From Ruegeria halocynthiae (GTDB taxonomy: Bacteria; Pseudomonadota; Alphaproteobacteria; Rhodobacterales; Rhodobacteraceae), in NCBI RefSeq assembly GCF_900106805.1, contig NZ_FNNP01000001.1:1240001-1304000 (forward strand): 64,000 nucleotides of DNA. Reading direction: 5' to 3'. Shown here in pieces: positions 45,826 to 53,085 of the stretch. The stretch's first letter is position 1; every line of letters starts with the position of its first letter. The notes under the pieces are model-generated. The model worked only from the letters and a program-made list of their open reading frames with translations. It searched no databases and had not been told where the DNA came from. Position numbers and translations under genes: made by a program.

Positions 45826-46584
45826 ATGCTGAACACGATCACCCATGGCGACCCGACTGACCATCCTCCTTTGCTGATAGCGCACGGTTTATACGGCTCG
45901 GCTCGTAACTGGGGTGTGATCGCACGGCGCTTGTCAGATGAACGGCAGGTGATCGCAGTCGACATGCGCAATCACGCCTACAGCTTTTGGGACAATCAGC
46001 ACGGCTACCGCCAACTGGCCCAGGATCTGGCCGATTTGATCGACAGCATAGGCGGAGTCGCGGATGTGGTCGGGCATTCGATGGGCGGAAAAGCGTCCAT
46101 GGTTCTGGCGCTGCAGCACGGCGAACTGATCCGCAAACTAGTAGTGGCTGACATCGCGCCCGTGACCTACGGTCATAGTCAGATCAAGTATATCGACGCA
46201 ATGCGCATCGTCGATATGTCACGCGTTGATCGCCGTTCGGATGCCGAAGCCCAACTGGCGGAACAGGGTGTTGAAAAAGCACTTCAAAGCTTTTTCACGC
46301 AATCCCTTGATGTCGAGAACAAAAGATGGCGACTGAACCTGGATGTTCTGGCCAGCGAGATGCCCAAAATCATGGGCTTTCCTGACGTAGGAGGTAGTTG
46401 GAATGGCCCTACGTTATTTCTGTCTGGCGCGGCCTCTGACTATGTTCTGCCCGAACACCGCGACCGAATTCGTGCGCTGTTCCCAGCAGCACGCTTTGCC
46501 AAGATTCCCGGCGCTGGCCATTGGCTGCACGCCGAGAAACCCCGCGAGTTCGAGGCTGCCGTCCGAACTTTCCTGAATGCCTAA
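45826..46584 (+). CDS. Alpha/beta-hydrolase (YbfF-like esterase)
   Basis: 252 aa from ATG 45826 (MLNTITHG). IAHGLYGSARNWG gives the oxyanion region, VVGHSMGGKASMVLAL (about 80-95) the nucleophile Ser, and IPGAGHWLHAEKP (about 226-238) the catalytic His. VAVDMRNHAYS matches the YbfF/ABHD11 pattern of short- and medium-chain acyl esterases. No signal peptide. Its stop is directly followed by the stop of the convergent small membrane protein gene, with no spacer. Confidence 0.88.
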   Translation: MLNTITHGDPTDHPPLLIAHGLYGSARNWGVIARRLSDERQVIAVDMRNHAYSFWDNQHGYRQLAQDLADLIDSIGGVADVVGHSMGGKASMVLALQHGELIRKLVVADIAPVTYGHSQIKYIDAMRIVDMSRVDRRSDAEAQLAEQGVEKALQSFFTQSLDVENKRWRLNLDVLASEMPKIMGFPDVGGSWNGPTLFLSGAASDYVLPEHRDRIRALFPAARFAKIPGAGHWLHAEKPREFEAAVRTFLNA

Positions 46585-46770
46585 TCAAGCGCCCTGATAA
46601 AGACGTTTTGCCACCAGCCACGAGACCGGAGCCGCAACAACCGCCCCACCGGCCGCAGCGTAGATGATGGCCATGGATGTGACCATCCCTGCGGCCAGGA
46701 CCGCGATTACGGCCGTGCCGGCAATGGCCGTGGCGATCAGAGAATAAAGCATGGCTGCAAGGCGTATCAT
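46585..46770 (-). CDS. Small two-helix membrane protein
   Basis: 61 aa, mostly hydrophobic: MLYSLIATAIAGTAVIAVL and SMAIIYAAAGGAVVAAPVSW form two likely transmembrane helices, with a short basic C-terminus (KRLYQGA). No known function. Coding status is supported by the tight convergent end with the hydrolase and the amino-acid pattern. Confidence 0.6.
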   Translation of the reverse strand: MIRLAAMLYSLIATAIAGTAVIAVLAAGMVTSMAIIYAAAGGAVVAAPVSWLVAKRLYQGA

Positions 46771-46855
46771 GGCCAGTTGTCCTGTTTGTTGGCTTTCATC
46801 TCTTACATTACAGCAATGGAATATGTGTGACTTTGATTTGGGTCAGATTGCGTTG

Positions 46856-47248
46856 CTACATACCGCTATCCATAGGCCCGACAGCTTTGCCACCGCCATT
46901 TACCCAATCTGAAAACCCGCCCAAGTTGTATATGTGCAAATACCCCATATCCTTTAGCAATTTTCCAGCCAGCGCCGCCCTGCCGCCTGATGCGCAATGC
47001 AGGATAATCACCCGATCCATGCGCAACTCCGGATCGTATGAGGGCAATTCAGGATCAGCTCGAAATTCCAGCATTCCACGCGGGATGTGATGCGAACCGA
47101 CAGCACGACCTGTCCGTTCCAGTTCAGGCGCATCTCGAATATCCAACAATAACGCGCCCTGCCCCATCAACTCTTTCGCTTGCTTTGAATCGATCCGCTC
47201 AACAACTGCGTTGGCTGCCTGCATCATGTCTTTGACCGTCAGAACCAT
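46856..47248 (-). CDS. Single-domain rhodanese
   Basis: 130 aa cytosolic rhodanese: LLLDIRDAPELERTGRAVGSHHIPRG (about 33-58) and active-site Cys in ILHCASGGRAALAG (about 80-93), then the closing LGGFSDWVNGGG. A sulfur-transfer or persulfide-carrying role. It starts 72 bases after the HlyD-type gene on the same strand, so it could be read from the secretion operon, although no functional link is evident. Confidence 0.88.
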   Translation of the reverse strand: MVLTVKDMMQAANAVVERIDSKQAKELMGQGALLLDIRDAPELERTGRAVGSHHIPRGMLEFRADPELPSYDPELRMDRVIILHCASGGRAALAGKLLKDMGYLHIYNLGGFSDWVNGGGKAVGPMDSGM

Positions 47249-47320
47249 TTTGGCCCCTCCACCAATGGAATTCTCGGAAGGCTAACATGCAGGAATCTGA
47301 AGGTGTAGGCGTTCAGGCCA

Positions 47321-48661
47321 TCAATGTTCCCGAAATGCGCGCGACATACTGTCGACTATTGGCTTGGCGATATAGGCCGCAAAGGTGCGCTCTTCGGTCT
47401 GAATCATGATCTCTGCTGGCATACCGGGCGTCGGCACAAAGCCCCGCACACGGCCCATCTCTTCCGTGGACAGGGAGATGCGCGCCAAATAGACCTCTTG
47501 CGGCATACCTTCTGAATCTTCGAGCAGTGAATCGGCAGAGACGTAATACACTTCGCCTTCAAGCACCGGAGTTGTTCGTTGGTTCAGCGCCACCAGCCGA
47601 ACCGTTGCGATCTGCCCGGTCACAACGCTGTCGATATCGGTACGTGGAATCTGCGCCTCAATGATCAGCGGCGCATCGGCGGGCAGGATCTCGGCAATCT
47701 GTTCACCGGTTTCGATCACTCCGCCGGGCGTGTGGTGGTGCAGTCGAACAACTGTACCTGTGACCGGTGCGCGAACCACGGCGCGGTCCAGAACGCTGCG
47801 GGCCTGACGCGCTTTTTCACGCACGCTTTCAAAGTCGGCTTCGATAACTCCCAACTCATCCAACGCGGCTTCGCGATAGGCTGAACGCGTGCGCAGTATC
47901 TGTTCTTCGTATTTGAGCAGCATCTGGTTGATCTCGGCCGTCTCAGCCCGCAGCCGCGCCAACTGACCTTCGGCTTCGGCTTGCACTCGCCGGATCGTGT
48001 TCAGATCACCCTTGCGCACAAGACCCTTCTCGAACAGCGAATACTTAGTGTCGTACTCTTCTTGTAAAATGTCCGATCGGCGCTCCATGCTGGATAACTG
48101 CGCTTCGAACCCCGAGGCCCGAATTTTCAACGCCTCCATGTTGCGTTGAAGCAGCGCTATGTCATTCAACAAGGTCTTACGCGAAATATTGAAGCTCAGT
48201 TTTTGGCTGTCGAGAATCGTCATGACCTCGACGTCATCTGATGCCTCGATCAACGCCGGCGTGAAGACGAGCTGTTCTTGTTCGCTATGCTCGGCCAAAA
48301 GCCGTTCAGTCATGGCCTGAAGGCGGATTTTCCGTATGAATAGCTCACGCTCATTGGCCTCTGCCGAGGTCTGATCAAGCGTCATCATGATTTGACCGGC
48401 TTGAACCGCTTCTCCTTCCGAGACCAGAATGTTTTCGATGATGCCACCTTCCAGGTGCTGCACGATCTTATTGCGGCCGGTAGCGACAAAGCTGCCTTGT
48501 GCAATAACTGCAGCCGCCAGCGGTGCACTGAAGGACCAGACACCAAAGCCGCCGAAACAGACAATCAGCATGACAAGCCCTATAATGATGAACTTGCCGA
48601 TCGAGCGTGGAACCTCGGCATACCAAAGCCCGGGATCGTCGGTGCGCGCCACTTCATTCAT
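47321..48661 (-). CDS. Type I secretion membrane fusion (HlyD/PrtE-type) protein
   Basis: 446 aa periplasmic adaptor. One membrane span near the N-terminus (about 24-45, IIIGLVMLIVCFGGFGVW), a biotinyl-lipoyl-like lead VQHLEGGIIENILVSEGEAVQAGQ (about 67-90), a long alpha-hairpin coiled coil (about 100-300), and the returning half VVRAPVTGTVVRLHHHTPGGVIETGE (about 290-315), then a beta-barrel. It bridges the ABC protein to a TolC-type outer membrane channel, which is not encoded here. It starts 3 bases after the ABC gene stop, so the two are one operon. Confidence 0.94.
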   Translation of the reverse strand: MNEVARTDDPGLWYAEVPRSIGKFIIIGLVMLIVCFGGFGVWSFSAPLAAAVIAQGSFVATGRNKIVQHLEGGIIENILVSEGEAVQAGQIMMTLDQTSAEANERELFIRKIRLQAMTERLLAEHSEQEQLVFTPALIEASDDVEVMTILDSQKLSFNISRKTLLNDIALLQRNMEALKIRASGFEAQLSSMERRSDILQEEYDTKYSLFEKGLVRKGDLNTIRRVQAEAEGQLARLRAETAEINQMLLKYEEQILRTRSAYREAALDELGVIEADFESVREKARQARSVLDRAVVRAPVTGTVVRLHHHTPGGVIETGEQIAEILPADAPLIIEAQIPRTDIDSVVTGQIATVRLVALNQRTTPVLEGEVYYVSADSLLEDSEGMPQEVYLARISLSTEEMGRVRGFVPTPGMPAEIMIQTEERTFAAYIAKPIVDSMSRAFREH

Positions 48662-48664
48662 CGC

Positions 48665-50974
48665 TTAGTCCCCCTTGCCCTGTATCTCGGGCGGTTGCTG
48701 GCGCGGCCCGTTGAGCTGTTCCAGCACCTGTTCGCGCTGACCAAACAGCGCCACGCGCCCATCAGTCAGCAGCATGATCTTGTCGACAACACTTAAGAGC
48801 GTCGGCTTTTGCGTGATCACAACCACCGTGATCTTGCTTTCCCGGGCCTGCTCAATCGCCAGCGCCAGCGCCTTGTCCCCAGCTACGTCGAGGTTCGAGT
48901 TCGGCTCGTCCAGAACAACAAGCCGTGGGTTTCCAAAAAAGGCTCGCGCAAGCGCGATACGTTGTTTTTGGCCGCCTGAAAGGGGTGAACCATCTGCAGT
49001 CACCACAGTCTCATACCCCTGGGGCAGCGTTGCGATCATATTGTGTACGTCAGCCAGAACAGCGGCGTCGTGGATTTGCTCATCCGTCGCATCGGCACGC
49101 ATCCGGCCAATATTGTCCTTGATGGTGCCAGGGAATAGCTGCACGTCCTGCGGCAGATATCCGATGCTTTCACCGAACTGGCGCGGATCCCAGTTGCGGA
49201 TATCCATAAGGTCCAGCCGGACACTTCCCGAGGTTGGAAGAACCGATCCCACCAGCGTTTTACCAAGTGTCGTTTTACCCGCCCCGGAATTTCCGATGAT
49301 CGCCAACGTCTCACCCGGGTTCAGCGCAAAGGTAATCCCGTTCAGAACGACCCGCTTGGTGCCGCCAGGGACATAGAGAAGGCGTTCTACGTCCAGCCGC
49401 CCTTCGGGCCGCGGCAGGCGCAGTTTTTCGTATTGCAGAGCTGAATTTGACAACAGAGCCTTGATCCGCGCAAAGGCGCCCCGCGTCAGCAGGAAGGTAT
49501 TCCAACCTTCGATCGAGCCTTCGATCGGTGCAAACGCACGTCCCGCGATGATCGAGGCCGCGATAACCATGCCGCCTGTGATCTCACCCTGCAGGGCCAG
49601 AAATGCGCCCCACCCCAGAATGCCAATCTGAGTCAGCAGACGCACAGCGCGCGAGATCGCGGCGAAGATCACATTGCGGTCCTGCGCCTTGACTTGCCAG
49701 GTTAGCGATTGCGCGGTGTCGCGCCCCCATATGCGCACTGCCTCGGGGATCATCGCCAATGCATTGATAATCTGACTGTTGCGCGACATCGAATCCAGAT
49801 GTTGGTTCGCCAGTGATTGCGCCTGATTGGCCTTGGCAAATGGCTTGGCCGTCATCTTTTGATTCACAAGCGCGATGACCATGAGGATCAGAGCGGTAGT
49901 CACAACGATCATTCCCAACTGCGGGTGCACCAGAAAGATCATCAAAATGAACAGAGGCGCAAAAGGCACGTCGAGGAATGAGATCAATGTGCCCGAGACC
50001 AGAAAGCCCCGCACCTGCTGCAGATCACCCAAGGTCTGATACTCGCGCCCGTTACCGTGTAGCGACGCATGGGCAGCAGCGCTGAGAACCGGAGCGCCAA
50101 GTTGGGCCGCAACCTCGACTGCGGTGCGCATCAGCATGAACCGCCGGACCGCGTCGAAGGCAGACTGGAAAATCACCGCACCAGCAACAATCGCGGTCAG
50201 CATGATCAGCGTATCCAGCGACCGGCTGGTCAGCACCCGGTCACTGATCTGAAACAGGTAGATCGGGATTGCCAGGATCAGGACGTTTGTTGCACAGGTC
50301 AGCACAAGCACGAAAGCCAGATTGCGCCAGATTGCGCGAAGCGAAGTGCGCAACGTTTTTTGGAAATCCTCGGGCGGGGTACGTTTGTGGAAAGTTTGGG
50401 GTGGCCCCTTGCCATCGCCACCACCCGTCCCCGGGCGCAGCAAGGGTTGGTTTGCCTTGGCCTCGATCGTGGTGCCCATGCGGTCTTCACCGTCCGACGA
50501 CGCAGAGGGGGTCATGCGCGCAGTCGATTGATCGGCGGTTTCACAATCGGGGGTATCGGCATCGGCCACCCCAGTGTCGCCACCCGCAGGATCCTTATCT
50601 TGCGCGGGTTGCGACGACGCACGCCGAAGGGGAGAGCCGGCGCGCGGTTGTGACATTGGATCTTTCTGCTCTGCCTGACTTTGCCCCGGGCCATCGGGAT
50701 TTGTTGCCGCCTGAGGCGGTGTTTCCGGTTCTCCTGCACGCGCCACCGGTTCGGCGGATGGTGCACCGGATTGATCTACAGACTCGGGATTGGATTCGGT
50801 GTCTGCCAACTGCATCTCTCTTGTCAGACGCAGGCGGGAGGCCGTGTTGGAGACGTTGTTCTCGTTTGGCTTTGCCACGCGATCACGGGGTTCCAAGTTC
50901 AACGGACCTCCGCCTCCGTGCCGGTCTAGGGGACTTGCAAATCGGGTACGGCGCGACGAAAAAACGATCGACAT
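48665..50974 (-). CDS. Type I secretion ABC transporter (PrtD-like) with long disordered N-terminal extension
   Basis: 769 aa. Residues 1 to about 190 are low-complexity and rich in Pro, Gly, Ser, Asp and Gln, with no helix-forming pattern. The PrtD-like core starts near 200 (FQKTLRTSLRAIWRNLAFVLVL), has six membrane helices, then a nucleotide-binding domain: Walker A GNSGAGKTT, signature LSGGQKQR, Walker B LVVLDEPNSNLD. Usual PrtD proteins are about 570-590 aa, so the extension is extra. The start is supported by GGAAGG 7 bases before ATG 50974. No peptidase C39 domain. Lies 36 bases after the 648-aa gene, pointing to that protein as substrate. Confidence 0.93.
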   Translation of the reverse strand: MSIVFSSRRTRFASPLDRHGGGGPLNLEPRDRVAKPNENNVSNTASRLRLTREMQLADTESNPESVDQSGAPSAEPVARAGEPETPPQAATNPDGPGQSQAEQKDPMSQPRAGSPLRRASSQPAQDKDPAGGDTGVADADTPDCETADQSTARMTPSASSDGEDRMGTTIEAKANQPLLRPGTGGGDGKGPPQTFHKRTPPEDFQKTLRTSLRAIWRNLAFVLVLTCATNVLILAIPIYLFQISDRVLTSRSLDTLIMLTAIVAGAVIFQSAFDAVRRFMLMRTAVEVAAQLGAPVLSAAAHASLHGNGREYQTLGDLQQVRGFLVSGTLISFLDVPFAPLFILMIFLVHPQLGMIVVTTALILMVIALVNQKMTAKPFAKANQAQSLANQHLDSMSRNSQIINALAMIPEAVRIWGRDTAQSLTWQVKAQDRNVIFAAISRAVRLLTQIGILGWGAFLALQGEITGGMVIAASIIAGRAFAPIEGSIEGWNTFLLTRGAFARIKALLSNSALQYEKLRLPRPEGRLDVERLLYVPGGTKRVVLNGITFALNPGETLAIIGNSGAGKTTLGKTLVGSVLPTSGSVRLDLMDIRNWDPRQFGESIGYLPQDVQLFPGTIKDNIGRMRADATDEQIHDAAVLADVHNMIATLPQGYETVVTADGSPLSGGQKQRIALARAFFGNPRLVVLDEPNSNLDVAGDKALALAIEQARESKITVVVITQKPTLLSVVDKIMLLTDGRVALFGQREQVLEQLNGPRQQPPEIQGKGD

Positions 50975-51010
50975 TAGTTAACCTTCCGGTCACTCGTAAA
51001 TCAGGGAAAA

Positions 51011-52957
51011 TCAGGCCAGCATGGTCTGCAGGCCATCGGAGGAATTCGCCATTTCGCTCGGCGTAAGATCGTTACCATTCGGACCAATGCCGTTGTCATA
51101 GCCGGGTATACCCGCCTCTTCCATCAGGACGGCAATCGCCTCGTTGGTCATCTCGCTGATTTCCTCGTTTGTTGGCATGTCGATCAGGCTCGCCTGATGC
51201 AGCAACAAATCGGAATAAGATCCATCCTGCGCCATGACCACCGAATCCACTCCGGCCTTGGTGACGTTGGCCGCATTCAGCAAAGCATTGCTGCCCGCCA
51301 GAACCTCGGTCTCATCGGCATGAGGACCATTCAGATGAACGTCATCCTGATCCGCAAGGACAGTGGATTGCTCGGCGACATTGACCTGTACCAGCGATCC
51401 GTCGATCTTGAGGACACGCATCTGCTCCATGCCTGCAAACATCGGATCATTCATCAGCGCATCTTCCAGCGCAGCCATGTCGTCCTCATTCAGAGCCATC
51501 GCTTCGGCCATCGAATCCTGCATCTTCTGATGTGTGTCTTCGCCCTCTTTCTTGAGCGAAACCTCGTTCATGATCAGGTTCTCGTCCGATCCGTCGATGG
51601 GACCCGGCAATCCGCCCGTAATCACATCGTCATCCATCAATACATGTGTCTGGATAAACGCATCGACTGAAATCATGTCACCTTCGATCATGATCAGGTC
51701 GTAGTAGCTGCCGAGTTGCAGGATGTTCGTGACATCGACCAGTTCATTGTCACCCAACGCATAGAGCGTGGTCGTCGCCGTAATCTCGGCGTCGATATGA
51801 TCGATATCCGTTGCATCAATGCTTTGTTTGACGAAATTCGCAACGATCAGGTCGGTGGTAATCCAGTCGACATGAACAAATGTCGGAGCATCATCGTCAC
51901 TCGACCCTTGCTTCAACCACGGGGCTGACTTGCCTTCGACCTCTATCGTCGAAGAGTGCACCACTTTCGAATCCGATCCGCCATTCGTACCCTTGTCCAT
52001 GTCTGATACAACGGCGACCTGGCTGACCATAGTCAGTTCGATCGATTTACCGCCAACCGCGATATAGGGCGCATCCACCCACGCCACCGTCGCGCTGAGC
52101 TCGTTGATCGCAAGGTTACCACCCGCAATTACAGTGTGACCATCTGCGAATTCGGCCCCCTCTTCACGATCCCATTCGGCGGGCATCGCATCAGGTGTTT
52201 CATCTTCCTCTTCCTCGTCCGGCTGATGGTGAGCGGGCAGAAGGTCCGCCCACTCAGGGGCTTCGTCCACGTGCTCACCATTGACGATCACACCCATCGC
52301 ATCTTCGCCATGGAACTGATAAACAACTGCGCCTTCAACCTCGACGTTAATGGGCGCCAGCATCTGTTCGGCCAACTCCTCGACATACTCGACCGACAGG
52401 TAGTCCTCGATCATGAGTGAGGGAAGTGAGAATGCGTGCATCGAGGTCGCAACCTGCATGGCCGCCTCGGCCTGCGCAATAAGCTGATCGACGTCGCGGA
52501 AATCGCCCTCTCCGACAACATCATTGTCGCGTAAGAATATCTTCTGGAACGTATAGGTCACTGCCGACCCAATAAGTTCCGTCACAATCTCGAGTTTCTG
52601 TTCGATAATTATCGTCGCCGCGATGCCGGTGAATACTTCGGGCAGCGGTGGGCCGGATGAAGGTGGAGGCTCAAGCGCAATGACCGTCTGCAGTTCCGGC
52701 CCTTCAGATGGTGGTGGGAGTTCAAGAGTGGCGGGGGGGGTGTCAAGCCGATAGGACAATGGACCATACTTGCCCGGGTCCAGTTCCAGATCCGTCTTAA
52801 TGCGAATCTTTGCGGGATCTTCCAACTCGTCCAGTTCCGCCTTGCGTCGGTTGGCGGTGAACTCTTCGTACTGATCCCTAAGCCGGGCTTTTTCAATCGT
52901 AAGATCAAAAGTTCCAATAAAGTGTGCAATCGTTTCGGTAACACTATCGAATGACAT
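51011..52957 (-). CDS. Large acidic repeat protein, candidate type I secretion substrate
   Basis: 648 aa, strongly acidic, with no signal peptide and no Cys seen. Residues 1-60 are charged and helical, 72-108 Pro-rich, 110-270 mixed with a DEEEEDE run (248-254). From about 280 on there are at least three degenerate copies of a roughly 39-residue unit with spaced Asn, Val-Asp, Gly and Gln (281-319, 404-442, 557-593), with a partial copy at 460-468. There are no RTX GGxGxD nonapeptides. The hydrophobic tail LQTMLA resembles C-terminal export signals in general form only. Its position between the 812-aa gene and the ABC/HlyD genes suggests a secreted or surface protein; no family is recognised. 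Confidence 0.85.
   Translation of the reverse strand: MSFDSVTETIAHFIGTFDLTIEKARLRDQYEEFTANRRKAELDELEDPAKIRIKTDLELDPGKYGPLSYRLDTPPATLELPPPSEGPELQTVIALEPPPSSGPPLPEVFTGIAATIIIEQKLEIVTELIGSAVTYTFQKIFLRDNDVVGEGDFRDVDQLIAQAEAAMQVATSMHAFSLPSLMIEDYLSVEYVEELAEQMLAPINVEVEGAVVYQFHGEDAMGVIVNGEHVDEAPEWADLLPAHHQPDEEEEDETPDAMPAEWDREEGAEFADGHTVIAGGNLAINELSATVAWVDAPYIAVGGKSIELTMVSQVAVVSDMDKGTNGGSDSKVVHSSTIEVEGKSAPWLKQGSSDDDAPTFVHVDWITTDLIVANFVKQSIDATDIDHIDAEITATTTLYALGDNELVDVTNILQLGSYYDLIMIEGDMISVDAFIQTHVLMDDDVITGGLPGPIDGSDENLIMNEVSLKKEGEDTHQKMQDSMAEAMALNEDDMAALEDALMNDPMFAGMEQMRVLKIDGSLVQVNVAEQSTVLADQDDVHLNGPHADETEVLAGSNALLNAANVTKAGVDSVVMAQDGSYSDLLLHQASLIDMPTNEEISEMTNEAIAVLMEEAGIPGYDNGIGPNGNDLTPSEMANSSDGLQTMLA
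51179..52117 (-). repeat. Degenerate 39-residue protein repeats in the 648-aa protein
   Basis: Three segments align without gaps over most of their length: Asn281-Asp319 (52001-52117), Asn404-Asp442 (51632-51748) and Asn557-Asp593 (51179-51289). Shared positions are Asn at 0, Asn or Asp at 4, Val-Asp at 13-14 (copies 1 and 3), Gly at 22, Gln at 31-32 and a closing Asp. The pattern of alternating hydrophobic residues suggests beta-strands or a beta-solenoid. Alignment was done by eye. Confidence 0.5.
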
Positions 52958-53052
52958 TTCGATGATCCCTTACCCCCTTGCCGGCTTAAATTTCCGGTTC
53001 GGGATTTGCTGGGCCGAGGCCATACAACACGGCCCCGGCATTTTCATTGAAC

Positions 53053-53074
53053 GGGGGCCGGTAATGCGGCCCCC
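53053..53074 (-). other. Intercistronic hairpin between the two large secretion-locus genes
   Basis: GGGGGCCG (53053-53060) and CGGCCCCC (53067-53074) form an 8-bp stem with loop GTAATG, 11 bases after the 812-aa gene stop. A weaker GGGCCG/CGGCCC pair lies near 53020-53045. Neither is followed by a clear U run on the minus strand, so a partial terminator or mRNA-stabilising element that makes the first gene more abundant is more likely than full termination. Confidence 0.5.
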
Positions 53075-53085
53075 GAGATTTGGTC

